Assembly (NCBI GenBank): GCA_030949985.1
Contig: JAUZRX010000023.1
Span: 186,001-250,000 of the forward strand
Reading direction: 5' to 3'
Origin: Acidobacteriota bacterium
GTDB lineage: Bacteria; Acidobacteriota; Polarisedimenticolia; J045
Length of the DNA stretch: 64,000 nucleotides
Shown piece by piece: positions 23,557-32,937 of this stretch (the first letter of the stretch is position 1; each line of letters begins with the position of its first letter). Made by a program: the position numbers and the translations under genes. Below the pieces are notes generated by a model, which was not told the origin of the DNA, did not search any database, and saw only the letters and a program-made list of their open reading frames with translations.

Positions 23557-24588
23557 TCACCGGCTCCCGCCACCGCTCCCCCGTCGCCACCGGAGGTATC
23601 GCCGTACCGCCCGCTGGTGGTCGGCCAGGTTGCGCGAAAAGACGTGACCCCCGTCGCCACCGGCGACGAAGAACAGCTCGCCCCGCCGCTCCGGCCGCAA
23701 GGCCGCCTGGAGGCTCTCGAGGCCGGGCGAGGCGATGGGCCCCGGGGGCAGGCCGGCCCGGGTGTAGGTGTTGTAGGGATGATCCCAGGCCAGGTCCCGG
23801 CGGCGGATGTCGCCATCCCAGCGGCCCGCCCGCCGCAGGGCGTAGATCACCGTGGGATCGCACTGCAGGCGCATGTGGCGCGCCAGGCGCTCGACGAAGA
23901 CCCCGGCGATGCGTGAGCGTTCGTCCCGTCGGGCGGTTTCCCGCTCGACCAGCGACGCCAGGGTCACCAGTTCGCGCAGGTCGAGGGAGGCGCCGGCGAT
24001 CTCGTCGGCGTAGACCTCCACGAAACGTTTGCGGAAGGTGCCCACCAGTTCCGCCGCCACCTTCCGCGGGTCGTAGTTCCGGGGAAAGGAGTAGGTCTCG
24101 GGGAAGAGGTAACCCTCGAGGTCCGTCGCCCTCGGATCGAGATCGGCGATGGCCGCGGGGGAGGAGAAGGCCGCCAGCAGGCCGCCGGCCCCGGCCACCC
24201 CCGCCTGGGCCAAAAGCGCCGCCGTCTGGTGCAGGTCGAGTCCCTCGGGCACGGTCACCCTGAGCGGGACGATCCGCCCCTCGCCGAGGATGCGAATCAC
24301 TTCGGAAGGCGCCAGGGGAGGCTCGAAACGGTACTCTCCAGCGTGGATCCTGTGCTGCACACCCAGCAGCCGCATCGCCCGCGAAAGGGCCCAGGCGGGG
24401 CGCACCACGCCCCGCTCCTCGAGGGCCCGAGCCACCTCGGCGGCACTGGCGCCCGGCTCGACGGTGATGCCGACCGGGGCCGCGCCGGGCTCTCCCTGGG
24501 GCAAGTGGAGGAAGAGCGCGGTTCCGGCCGCCGCGACGACAGCCAGCGCGACAACCACCGCCGCGACCGGCAGAAGGCGGACCTTCAT
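23557..24588 (-). CDS. mltG: Endolytic murein transglycosylase MltG
   Basis: MltG cleaves nascent glycan strands in the inner-membrane-facing periplasm and sets their length. The 343-residue protein has an N-terminal membrane anchor (VAAVVVALAVVAAAGTALFL), a LysM-like region (VEPGASAAEVARALEERGVV), and the YceG domain with GYLFPETYSFPR, the catalytic segment TLASLVERET (Glu215 expected to be catalytic), QCDPTVIYAL and YNTYTRAGLPPGPIASPG. Length is typical. Its start overlaps the ruvX stop (ATGA), a conserved gene pair in many bacteria. Confidence 0.95.
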   Translation of the reverse strand: MKVRLLPVAAVVVALAVVAAAGTALFLHLPQGEPGAAPVGITVEPGASAAEVARALEERGVVRPAWALSRAMRLLGVQHRIHAGEYRFEPPLAPSEVIRILGEGRIVPLRVTVPEGLDLHQTAALLAQAGVAGAGGLLAAFSSPAAIADLDPRATDLEGYLFPETYSFPRNYDPRKVAAELVGTFRKRFVEVYADEIAGASLDLRELVTLASLVERETARRDERSRIAGVFVERLARHMRLQCDPTVIYALRRAGRWDGDIRRRDLAWDHPYNTYTRAGLPPGPIASPGLESLQAALRPERRGELFFVAGGDGGHVFSRNLADHQRAVRRYLRWRRGSGGGSR

Positions 24589-25016
24589 CGCCCATCACCC
24601 CCGAGCGCGCGACGATCGAGAAACCCCTGGAGGATCAGCGTCGCCGCCAGCTTGTCGATCACTTTGCGCCGCTTGCGACGGGACACGTCCCCTTCGAGCA
24701 GGGCCCGCTCGGCGGCCACCGTCGTCAGGCGCTCGTCCCAGCGATGCACCCTGACTCCGAAGCGCGCCTCGAGCGCCGCGGCGAGCTTTTCGGAAGCCTC
24801 GCTCATCGCGCCGGGAGTGCCGTCGAGATCGAGGGGCAGGCCGATCACCACCTCCCGGATCTCACGTTCACCGAGCACCTCGCCGAGGGCGGCCAGGTCG
24901 GCGCGAAAAGAGCGCCGCTGAAGGGTCTTGAGGGGGAGCGCCACCGTCTGCCCCGCGTCACTGACCGCCAGCCCGAGGGTTTTCGTACCCACGTCGATGC
25001 CCAGTATCTGCCCCAT
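24585..25016 (-). CDS. ruvX: RuvX/YqgF-family nuclease-like protein
   Basis: YqgF/RuvX has an RNase H-like fold and takes part in 16S rRNA 5'-end processing in Escherichia coli; a Holliday junction resolvase role has also been proposed. The 143-residue product has the family motifs: GIDVGTKTLGLAVSD with the first catalytic Asp, EVVIGLPLDLDG, and DERLTTVAAERALLEGD with the Glu/Arg signature, ending in a helix with DKLAATLILQGFLD (final Asp of the active site). The ATG at 25016 gives the normal N terminus MGQILGID. It is coupled to mltG by a four-base overlap. Confidence 0.93.
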   Translation of the reverse strand: MGQILGIDVGTKTLGLAVSDAGQTVALPLKTLQRRSFRADLAALGEVLGEREIREVVIGLPLDLDGTPGAMSEASEKLAAALEARFGVRVHRWDERLTTVAAERALLEGDVSRRKRRKVIDKLAATLILQGFLDRRALGGDGR

Positions 25017-25079
25017 GAGTCCATTGTCCTGCTTTTTTCCGGGGGCCACCAACCGGCGGCCGACGCTCCGCACCGCGGC

Positions 25080-28000
25080 TCAGAAAGCCTCGCCGATGGA
25101 GAGGACGAAGCGACCGGGCGATTCCCCTTGCCGGCGGTCGAGCTTGAAGCCGTATTCGATCCGCAGCGCTCCCACCGGCGTGTTGTAGCGCAGGCCCAGT
25201 CCCGCCGCCCGGCGCAGGTCTCCCGGATCGAAGCCACCCGTGTCGAGCCACACGTTGCCCGCATCGACGAAGAGCACCAGCAGCAGATCGCGCCACAGGG
25301 GGGCCCGCGCCTCCAGGTTGAGCACCAGCGACGCCTCCCCCCCCAGGGGCTCACCGCCGGGACCGTCGAGGGGGCCGACCAGGTCGCGGCCGAATCCACG
25401 CAGGCTCGATGCGCCCCCGGCGAACAGGCGCTCGGAGAGGGGGATGCCGGAAGTGCCGGCGAAAGGCCACTCGAAACCGACCCGCAAGCTGCCGGCCAGC
25501 ACCCTTCCCTTGCCCAGACCCCGGTAGAGCGCCCCCTGGCCGCGCCAGCGCAGGAAGCTGGCCTCCGAGCCCAGGGGGCGGGCGAAGATCCCCACGTCGC
25601 TGCGCACGATGCCGCCGCGGGTCGGCAGGAAGGGGTCGTTGCGCCGATCCAGGCTCCAGGTCAGCCCCACCGAACCCAGTCGCACCGGCTCGAGCCGCCC
25701 CCTTTCGGCCTGGAGTTCCCCCTCGAGAGCCGCGGGATCGAGGTTCACGTCGGTGAAGCGGTTCGCACTCAAGGCGTAGATCCACTGCCAACGATGGTCC
25801 CGGCGGGCCGTCGAACCGATCTGGAGGGCGATGCCGGTGCTGCTGACGGTAAAGCCTTCCCGCTGTTCCCGCTGCATGTCGAAGCTGAGCAACCCCTCGA
25901 GACGGTCACGAAAGATGCGGGGCTGCTCGAAAGTCAGACGCCCTCCCCGCCGTCGCGCGGTGGCGAAGGCCTGCACCGATGCGCGGCGTCCCTTGCCGCC
26001 CACGTTGTCGTGGGAGAGGGTCACGCTGCTGCCGAATTGCTCCTCCGTGTCGTAGCCCGCCGTCAACCGCAGGGCCAGCGCAGGCGTCTCGCGCACGCGC
26101 AACACCACCCGCCGCCACCCGGGCTCGCCCTCCACCGCTTCGTGAGTCACTTCCACGTCGCGGAACAGGCCCGTGCGGAAGAGTTCCCGTTCGAGGGCGC
26201 GCAGGCGCTCACCGCTGACGGGATCGCCCCGGCGCAGGTCGACGTAGCGCTGCACCAGCTTGCGGCTGGTGCGCTCGAGGCCCTCGTAGCCGATCCCGGC
26301 CACCCGGGCGCGCTCGCCGCTGCGCACGAGAAAGGTCACGTCCACCTTGTCGCCGTCGAGCCGGCTCCGGCTCGAGACCCGTGCCCGGTAGTACCCGGCC
26401 CGGTCCAGACGCCTGCGCAGCTCGAGCAGGTCGGCGTCGAGCAGGGAGGGCAGGAAGGGCCTGCCGGGAACGAGGTCCAGTCCGTCGGTCGCCGGACCGA
26501 GTGCGGCGGGCCAGTCGCCGCTGACCTGGACCCTTCCGGTGAGCGCCGGTTCGCCCTCCTCGATGCGGAAGAGCAGGTCCACCGCCTGACCGGAGGTGTG
26601 AAAGAGGGCCTTCTGCTCCACCCGCACCCCGAGAAAACCCTTTTGCTCGTAAAGACTCTGGACGGCGATCCGGTCCTCCTCCGCCAGGCGCGGCCGATAG
26701 ATCCGCCGGCGCGGTCCGGTCAGGGCGGGCGAAGGCCGCGAGAGAATCTGCGCCAGCACTTCCTCGGTGGAGAGCGCCGACACGCCCTCGAGCACGACCC
26801 GCTCCACCACGACCCGCGGACCGGGATCGACCTCGAGCAGCAGGCTGTGGCTTTCGGGAGGCTCGCGGGTCAGACGCACCACCGCCACCGCCCGCCCCTC
26901 GTCGGCGAGCCGTTCGCGCAACACCCGCTCGGCTTCCCGCAGGGCCGCCACGCGGAACTCCGTCTCGCTCCACAGCCCCGTCAGGACCTCGCGGGCCGCA
27001 CGCACCGCCCGGGCGGGCCCCTGCCCCGCCAGCGTCCATCGCGGCCCGGGATCCACCCGTACCACCAGCCGCTCCCGCCCGGCCGCCTTCTCCCGCCGGG
27101 AGTCGAGCCGGGCCTGGATGTAACCGGCTTCCACCAGCGCCCGCCTGACGCGATCCTGGACGTCCAGCACGGCCGCCCGGGTCAGGGCGCCCCGACTCAG
27201 CCGGCGCGGGTCGAGCCGCCGGGTGCGCCGGAGAGCCTCCGGCCATCCCTCGATCACCACCTGCCAGCGCCCGTCCGCCCCCCTGCCGTCGCTGCCCGCC
27301 GCGCCACCACCTCCGCCGAAGCGGGTCAGCCAACTCACTCCCGCCCCCAAGCCGCCGAGGATGTTCTGTCCCACCTCGAGACGCATCCGCCGGCCGAGAT
27401 CCCGTTCGATCCGGTAGACGTCCCGCCCCGCCCCCGAGAGATCACGGGAATAGAGCACATAAGTCTGCTCGTCGATCCGGCGGCCCAGGGTGACCCGGGC
27501 GGTGGGCGAGGTGCGGGAGTCGACCTGGGCCGGAGAGATGCGAAAGTGCGAGACGCCCAGCCACCGGCGAGCCGGCCCGGAGAGCAGCAGTTCACCGAGC
27601 TTGGTGCCGAAATAGGCGCCCGCCAGGTCCGCGGGATCGCCGCCGCCCGTCCCGCCGCCCGCGTCCCCGGGCGCCTGCCCGGTCAGCAGCAGGAGGAGGA
27701 TGTCCCGCGAGGCCAGGGCCGGTGCCGAGGTCAAGCGGTAGTCCAGATCTTCCGGCGAGGCGTCCAGGTCGAGCTGGATGCGGTAGCCCCTCAGTTCGGT
27801 CTGGGCCCGCAGGCGCAAGGTGACGGGCTCGCCCCGGGCATCGTCGAAGAGCAGTTGCCCGGAGAGCAGTTCGTAGTTCACGTCCCGAAAGCTCAGGCGA
27901 CCTCCGTCGAGGAGGTTGACCTGTCCGGAGAGCAGGGGCCGGGCCATGGTGCCACCCACCTGGATCCGCAGTCCGGCTCCGGCCAGGGCCATCGAGTTGC

Positions 28001-31000
28001 GGATCGTCAGCGAATCCTCGGCCACCAGGGAGAGGTCCAGCCCGACCCGCGAGAGCCAGGACGAGAACGGCGAGCCCGGATCCACCAGCCGGGTCCGCCC
28101 GGAGAGGGGATCGAGAAAATCGAATTCCCGGCCGTAGCGCCCCGCCAGCAAGGTGGCCCCACCGGCCAGGGTCAGGGATTCGAGAGGCCCGGAAAGCTCC
28201 AGCGACGCATCGTAGCGCCCCCACAGACCCCGGGGAAAACTCAGGGCCACGTCCCGCGCCTCCACCGCCAGATCCAGGTGATTCGGCTGCCAGTGGTCGA
28301 TCTCCAGGCCACCTTCGAAACGCACCTCCCCGCCGCCCAGTCGGCAGCGCGCCCCGGCCAGGCGCAGGCTGCGGTCTTCGGCGATCACCTCGCCGTCGAT
28401 GGCCTCGAGAGTCACCCCCGTGCTCAACCAGCGGGCCCGGCCGCCTTCCACCCGCAGGCGACCGGCAAAACGGGGGTTGGCCGCCGCGCCCACGACCTTT
28501 CCCTCCCCCTCGAGGCGGCCGGCCGCCACCATGTCCGGGGCGAGGATCTCGAGCAGCCCCAGCTCCGCGTCGCCCCCGAAAGCCAGGTCCAGCTCGGCCC
28601 CCCGCGCCCCCCCCAGGTGCACCGCGCCGGAAAGCTGGAAACGCCCGGAGGGGTAGCCCTCGAAAACCAGCGGTCGGGACCCGGGCAGGACCAGGGTCCG
28701 ACCGGAGCGGTACTCCAGGCCCGCCGGCTCGACCAGGCTCGCACTGTAGGACGGCCCCAGCAGGTCCAGGCGCTCGACGCGCCCCTCGCCGACCCAGTTC
28801 CGGGGTTCGGCCAGGGGCCCGGCGACGCGGATCCAACCATCGCTCCAGGCGCCGAGCCCCAGCTCCAGCGGCCGCCGCAAGCGCGCTTCGACCAGTTGCA
28901 GGAGTTCCAGGTCGCGCCACTTCAACTCGAGGTCGAAGTCCGGCGCCTTCAGCCGGCCGCCGAGCCGTGCCACCGCGTCGAGGGCGGCGACGGTGGCATC
29001 CACCCGGACGCCCCCCCCGGCCAGGGGCTCGTTCCGCGCGCTGCTATCGGGAACGCTGACGTCGGCCACCTCGCGGCCTTCCCAGCCCACCCAGCCCAAA
29101 GCGCCCCAGCCCTCCGCCCCCCACGCCACCTCCTCGCGCAGGGCCACCCGACCGCGCCGGACCCTCTCGAGTCCCAGTTCCGCGGGCAGGCGGGAGAGGT
29201 CGGCATCCAGTTCCACCCGCCCCCGGGCCTCGACCGGCCACGGATCCGGGCCGTCGGCCAGCAGCACTCCGCCGGCCAGGCGCCCCCTCAACGAGCCCCA
29301 GCGCCCCTGCGAGCGGCGCACTTCCAGCCGCGCCCCGGACCAGCGGCCCTCGGCCTCGAGCGTAAAGGGCGTACCCAGCGGGGACCAGCCTTCCACGGAT
29401 CCAGCGAAGTCCAACTCCGCCCCGCCCGCGGGCGACCAGCTTCCCGCCAGAGCCAGCGCCGCCCGCCCGCCCAGTCCCGCCGGCCAGGAGGAGGGTTCGA
29501 GCAGAGGCTCGGCCAGGGCCAGCGGCACCTCCCGCCCCTGAACCTCGAGCCGCCATACCTCGCCGCCGGCGGCCCGGCGGGCCTCGAAGAGCAGGCCGCG
29601 GCCATCGGCCAGGGCCAGGCGGCCCGTCACCGCCAGCGGCCCGGCGGCGTCCTGCTGCCGCAGCCGCAGGGCGAGCCGGTCGAAGCGGGCCCGGGAGTAG
29701 CCCGGCCCCTCGATCACCACCTCGCCGTCGAGGAGATCGATCCGCTCCCCGCGGCCCGCCGCCGTGAGCGCCAGGGCCAGCCCCCGGTGCGGGACGGGAA
29801 CCAGCAGCGCGGGCCAGGTCCCGCCGCGGGACTCGAAGACTTCCCGGGCGACTTCCAGCGCTTCACCGGCCGACGCCGAATCGGGGGCCTCGACATCCAG
29901 GTCCAGGTTCCACGACCGCCGCGCCGCGGGCCCCGACCAGGCCACCCGTGTGCGGACCCGCCGCGCGCCCCAGTCACCGTCGTAGGACAGCTGCCCCCCG
30001 TCCCCCGCCAGGGCCACGTCGAACTTCCCGTCCAGCGCTCTCGAACTCCCCGCGCCGACCACCCGCCCCCAGGCCTCCAGGGCGGGGGCCTGCCCGTCGC
30101 GCAGCCGGCCCCGCAGGAGGAGATCCCCCTCTCCGGAAGCCAGCGCCGGATCGAGCCCCAGCCGCCGGGCCCACTCCGCCGTCCGGACCCGCAGAGGGCC
30201 TTCCACCGTCCAGCCCCCCTCCTCCCGCTCGATCCGCAGTCCGTCCAGGCGGGTCCCCCCCGGGCTGCGCCCGGCCACCCGATCGACCCGCACCTGGTCC
30301 GGCTCGAGATGGATCCGGCCCTCGAGGGCCTCCCAGTCGAGCCCGGCCAGGCGCAGCGGGCCGAGGGCGCGGAAATCACCGTCCACTACCCACGGGCCGG
30401 GCAACTCCCCGCTGAAGGCGAGCTGGGACTCGATCCATCCCTCCGCCTCCGGGTCGTCGGCGATCCACCGCTCGAGGGCCACGCTCACCGTCGCGCCTCC
30501 GGAGAGCAGCCAGCGCCCATCGGCCCACTTGAGCGACGCCGACGCCCCGGCGCGGGTGGCCCCGTCGGCGACGAAGATCCGTTGCAGATGCAGCCGCCCC
30601 CGGTTCCACGACAGGCGCGCCGAGACCCGCCGCACCTCCACGGGCGGGCGATCACCCACGGTGATCGTCCCCGGGCCTGCGGCGGCGCTTCCACGCACCT
30701 CGCCGTCATGGCCGGCCAGGTTCAACTCCAGGCCTTCGAAATCCAGTTCGAAGGGCCAGCGGCCGCGGGCGGTGAGCAGTTCGCCTCCCTCCACGGTGAC
30801 CCGTTCGAGGGCGGAGAGCAGCGCGGGGTCGAAGTCCGGGGGCTCGCCCCCCCCCTCGCCGGGCCCCACCTCGAGAACCAGGCCGCGCACCGCGATGGTC
30901 ACCGGACGCACCTCTCCCCGCAGCAGGGGCGGCAGGGCCAGGCCCAGTTCGAGACGTCCGACCCGCAAGCCGCGCAAAAACCCCGGCGCGTCGGCGAAGA

Positions 31001-31226
31001 CCAGTCCGTCGACCGTCACCGTCCCTTCGAGAGGGTGCAGCCGGGCGGCGGCGACCTGCACGTCGACGCCGACCTTCCCGGCGACCGCCGCGGCGATCCT
31101 GCGCGCCAGCCAGCGCTGCCCGGGGGGCCCCAGGCCGACCACCCCGGCGACGGCGACCAGCAGCGGGAGGGAGACGAGCAACAGGTGGCGGCGCGAGAAA
31201 CTTCGACCGCCCCCGGCAGGAGTCAC
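25080..31226 (-). CDS. TamB-TamA fusion: inner-membrane-anchored AsmA/TamB protein joined to an Omp85-type outer-membrane barrel
   Basis: A single 2048-residue frame with no stop. It starts with an inner-membrane anchor (LLLVSLPLLVAVAGVVGLG, about 14-35) and a very long beta-rich TamB-type region (about 36-1300), including the C-terminal TamB/DUF490 features (NSMALAGAGLRIQVGGTMARP, SGQVNLLDGGRLSFRDVNYE, YFGTKLGELLLSG). A Gly/Ala/Asp-rich linker (about 1303-1318) leads to four POTRA-like modules (about 1320-1710; VVVERVVLEGVSALSTEEVL, ARVAGIGYEGLERTSRKLV) and a 16-stranded-type barrel (about 1715-2048) with the Omp85 RGF motif SLRGFGRD. TamA and TamB are normally separate partners in outer-membrane protein assembly or lipid transport. 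The GTG at 31226 overlaps the rlmI-like stop (GTGA). Confidence 0.88.
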   Translation of the reverse strand: MTPAGGGRSFSRRHLLLVSLPLLVAVAGVVGLGPPGQRWLARRIAAAVAGKVGVDVQVAAARLHPLEGTVTVDGLVFADAPGFLRGLRVGRLELGLALPPLLRGEVRPVTIAVRGLVLEVGPGEGGGEPPDFDPALLSALERVTVEGGELLTARGRWPFELDFEGLELNLAGHDGEVRGSAAAGPGTITVGDRPPVEVRRVSARLSWNRGRLHLQRIFVADGATRAGASASLKWADGRWLLSGGATVSVALERWIADDPEAEGWIESQLAFSGELPGPWVVDGDFRALGPLRLAGLDWEALEGRIHLEPDQVRVDRVAGRSPGGTRLDGLRIEREEGGWTVEGPLRVRTAEWARRLGLDPALASGEGDLLLRGRLRDGQAPALEAWGRVVGAGSSRALDGKFDVALAGDGGQLSYDGDWGARRVRTRVAWSGPAARRSWNLDLDVEAPDSASAGEALEVAREVFESRGGTWPALLVPVPHRGLALALTAAGRGERIDLLDGEVVIEGPGYSRARFDRLALRLRQQDAAGPLAVTGRLALADGRGLLFEARRAAGGEVWRLEVQGREVPLALAEPLLEPSSWPAGLGGRAALALAGSWSPAGGAELDFAGSVEGWSPLGTPFTLEAEGRWSGARLEVRRSQGRWGSLRGRLAGGVLLADGPDPWPVEARGRVELDADLSRLPAELGLERVRRGRVALREEVAWGAEGWGALGWVGWEGREVADVSVPDSSARNEPLAGGGVRVDATVAALDAVARLGGRLKAPDFDLELKWRDLELLQLVEARLRRPLELGLGAWSDGWIRVAGPLAEPRNWVGEGRVERLDLLGPSYSASLVEPAGLEYRSGRTLVLPGSRPLVFEGYPSGRFQLSGAVHLGGARGAELDLAFGGDAELGLLEILAPDMVAAGRLEGEGKVVGAAANPRFAGRLRVEGGRARWLSTGVTLEAIDGEVIAEDRSLRLAGARCRLGGGEVRFEGGLEIDHWQPNHLDLAVEARDVALSFPRGLWGRYDASLELSGPLESLTLAGGATLLAGRYGREFDFLDPLSGRTRLVDPGSPFSSWLSRVGLDLSLVAEDSLTIRNSMALAGAGLRIQVGGTMARPLLSGQVNLLDGGRLSFRDVNYELLSGQLLFDDARGEPVTLRLRAQTELRGYRIQLDLDASPEDLDYRLTSAPALASRDILLLLLTGQAPGDAGGGTGGGDPADLAGAYFGTKLGELLLSGPARRWLGVSHFRISPAQVDSRTSPTARVTLGRRIDEQTYVLYSRDLSGAGRDVYRIERDLGRRMRLEVGQNILGGLGAGVSWLTRFGGGGGAAGSDGRGADGRWQVVIEGWPEALRRTRRLDPRRLSRGALTRAAVLDVQDRVRRALVEAGYIQARLDSRREKAAGRERLVVRVDPGPRWTLAGQGPARAVRAAREVLTGLWSETEFRVAALREAERVLRERLADEGRAVAVVRLTREPPESHSLLLEVDPGPRVVVERVVLEGVSALSTEEVLAQILSRPSPALTGPRRRIYRPRLAEEDRIAVQSLYEQKGFLGVRVEQKALFHTSGQAVDLLFRIEEGEPALTGRVQVSGDWPAALGPATDGLDLVPGRPFLPSLLDADLLELRRRLDRAGYYRARVSSRSRLDGDKVDVTFLVRSGERARVAGIGYEGLERTSRKLVQRYVDLRRGDPVSGERLRALERELFRTGLFRDVEVTHEAVEGEPGWRRVVLRVRETPALALRLTAGYDTEEQFGSSVTLSHDNVGGKGRRASVQAFATARRRGGRLTFEQPRIFRDRLEGLLSFDMQREQREGFTVSSTGIALQIGSTARRDHRWQWIYALSANRFTDVNLDPAALEGELQAERGRLEPVRLGSVGLTWSLDRRNDPFLPTRGGIVRSDVGIFARPLGSEASFLRWRGQGALYRGLGKGRVLAGSLRVGFEWPFAGTSGIPLSERLFAGGASSLRGFGRDLVGPLDGPGGEPLGGEASLVLNLEARAPLWRDLLLVLFVDAGNVWLDTGGFDPGDLRRAAGLGLRYNTPVGALRIEYGFKLDRRQGESPGRFVLSIGEAF

Positions 31227-32398
31227 GACTCCGCCCTCCGCTCGAGGAGCAGGCCGCGCAGATAGCGGCTCTCCGGCACTTCGAGCGCTTCCGGGTGGTC
31301 CGGCGCCGGCCCCGGACGACCCAGCACCGCCAGGCGCACGCCGGCCTCCTCCGCCCCTGCGCGGACGGCCGACTCGAAGGCTTCCTGGCTGACCGCAAAC
31401 GAACACGAGAAGGTCAGCAGCCGCCCCCCTGGAACCAGCCGCCGCAGGGCCCGCCGATGCAGGTCCCTCAGTCCTTTCAGCCCCCCGGCCAGGGCCTTGC
31501 GATGGCGCGCGAAGGGGGGGGGATCGAGAACGATGCCGTCGAAACACCGGTCACGGCGATCGGCGTCCGCGAGGAAATCGAAGACGTTGGCCTCGAGCCA
31601 CTCGATGCGCCGGTCGAGACCCGCCGCCAAGGCGGCCCTGTCGGCCCGATCCAGTCCGGCCCGGGCCTGGTCCACCGCCACCACCCGGGATCCGGCGGCC
31701 GCCAGCGGCAGGGCGAAGCCCCCTTCGCCGCAGAAGAGGTCGAGCACGCGGCCGCGGATCCAGCGCGACGCGGCCCGGTGGTTCTCCTGCTGGTCGAGAT
31801 AGAGCCCGGTCTTGTGCCCCCGCCGGGGCGAGACGATGCGGAGCTGGCCGGCCTCGTCCACGACGATCTCGTCGGGAACCATCCCTTCCACCGCGTCGAC
31901 ACCGGTCTCCAGCCCCTCCCGCCGACGCACATCCACGTCGTTGCGGGCCAGGATCCAGCGGCACCCGAGGCGGCGGCCGAGAAACGAGACGATCTCCGGC
32001 GCCGCCCGATCGGCCCAGGCGGTGGTGGCCTGGAAGACCAGGCCCTCGCCGTAGCGGTCGACGGTCAGCCCGGGAAACCCGTCGGCGTCGGCGTGGACCA
32101 GGCGCCGGCAAGGCCCCAGGCCCACCTGGCGCCTCCGGGCCAGGGCCGCCTCGGCCCGCTCGATCCAAAAGGCCGATCCCGTTTCGGTGCCCGCCGGCGC
32201 CACGCGGCGCAGGGCGATGCGGGAAGTGGAAGAGTAGACCGCCCGGGCCAGGCAGGCGCCCCCGCGATCGCGCACGTCGACCACCTGGCCGGAGACCGCC
32301 TCGGCCCGCACCACGTCGTCGGAGAAGATCCAGGGGTGGCCTCTCCTCGCCCTTCGGGCTCCCCGTCCGTTCACCATCACGAAGGCGCCCGGTTTCAC
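31223..32398 (-). CDS. RlmI/RlmK-family class I rRNA methyltransferase (PUA domain, m5C type)
   Basis: A 391-residue protein. The N terminus is a PUA RNA-binding domain (MVNGRGARRARRGHPWIFSDD, about 8-80), then a linker domain (GFPGLTVDRYGEGLVFQ), then a methyltransferase core with motif I VLDLFCGEGGFALPLA, motif IV IVLDPPPFARHRKALAGG and a catalytic-Cys segment LLTFSCSFAVS as in RlmI, which makes m5C1962 in 23S rRNA. The start could be GTG at 32398 (VKPGAFVMVNG) or ATG at 32377; the longer one is given because it preserves the short N-terminal strand. It lies 11 bases after the DksA/TraR stop and overlaps the TamBA start by four bases, so the three form one operon. Confidence 0.88.
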   Translation of the reverse strand: MKPGAFVMVNGRGARRARRGHPWIFSDDVVRAEAVSGQVVDVRDRGGACLARAVYSSTSRIALRRVAPAGTETGSAFWIERAEAALARRRQVGLGPCRRLVHADADGFPGLTVDRYGEGLVFQATTAWADRAAPEIVSFLGRRLGCRWILARNDVDVRRREGLETGVDAVEGMVPDEIVVDEAGQLRIVSPRRGHKTGLYLDQQENHRAASRWIRGRVLDLFCGEGGFALPLAAAGSRVVAVDQARAGLDRADRAALAAGLDRRIEWLEANVFDFLADADRRDRCFDGIVLDPPPFARHRKALAGGLKGLRDLHRRALRRLVPGGRLLTFSCSFAVSQEAFESAVRAGAEEAGVRLAVLGRPGPAPDHPEALEVPESRYLRGLLLERRAES

Positions 32399-32409
32399 CG
32401 CCGGTCGCC

Positions 32410-32799
32410 CTATCGAGGAGTGCGTGGGGTCACGATGGCGCCATCGGGGGGGGACTCCTGTTCGACCTTCTCCTGGCAGCGGATACAGTACTCGGCCCAG
32501 GGTACGGCCTTCAGGCGGGCGGAGCCGATCTTCTCGCCGCACATCTCGCACTCGCCGTAGCTGCCGTCCTCGATGCGCTCGAGGGCGTCCTCGATCATGG
32601 CCAGCCGCTTCTGCTCGAGAGAGGAGAGCGAGAGCAGGAACTCGCGGGTGTAATTCGTCACGGCGTCGTCGACATAATCCTCGCCACCCTGGATGACCGT
32701 GCTGCGGCCTTCCCCCGCGATGCGGGCGGCCTTGTCGACAACCTCAGCGCGCCGTTCTTCGAGCAGTTTGCGGTAGCGATCCAGTTCGCGTTTTCTCAT
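32410..32799 (-). CDS. DksA/TraR-family zinc-finger transcription regulator
   Basis: DksA binds in the RNA polymerase secondary channel and works with ppGpp. This 129-residue protein has a coiled-coil (about 1-75) with the tip motif DYVDDA, which fits DxxDxA of true DksA (Asp41, Asp44, Ala46), and a four-Cys zinc finger CEMC-x17-CIRC (Cys84, 87, 105, 108). Length is slightly below E. coli DksA (151). The Asp pair suggests it can act on transcription initiation. It is the first gene of an operon with rlmI-like and TamBA genes, with a promoter 68 bases upstream. Confidence 0.88.
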   Translation of the reverse strand: MRKRELDRYRKLLEERRAEVVDKAARIAGEGRSTVIQGGEDYVDDAVTNYTREFLLSLSSLEQKRLAMIEDALERIEDGSYGECEMCGEKIGSARLKAVPWAEYCIRCQEKVEQESPPDGAIVTPRTPR

Positions 32800-32866
32800 A
32801 AGATTTCACGGTCCGTCGTTCCGGCGGTGCCGTTGGGCCGGGTCCGGGGCCCCCGGGGAGTAGGGG

Positions 32867-32895
32867 AAACTAACACCCGCCCGCCCCAGCGTCAA
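32867..32895 (-). promoter_or_regulatory. Sigma70-type promoter of the dksA-rlmI-tamBA operon
   Basis: On the minus strand TTGACG (32895-32890), 17-base spacer, TAGTTT (32872-32867), about 68 bases before the DksA/TraR start. Confidence 0.6.
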
Positions 32896-32937
32896 GGCAG
32901 GACGGCGCGCTCGCAAGCCCCGGATCGACTCCCGCCC

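Noticed and set aside
25080-25100. Splitting TamB and TamA at an internal start codon
   Set aside because: No stop codon interrupts the frame and no ribosome site with start was seen at the linker; the fusion is reported as one gene pending the checks listed.
24744-31265. A 2173-codon open frame on the plus strand opposite the TamB-TamA gene
   Set aside because: It is rich in Pro, His, Gln and Arg with no domains, which is the mirror of codon bias in a GC-rich gene on the other strand. The minus-strand frame has recognisable domains throughout.
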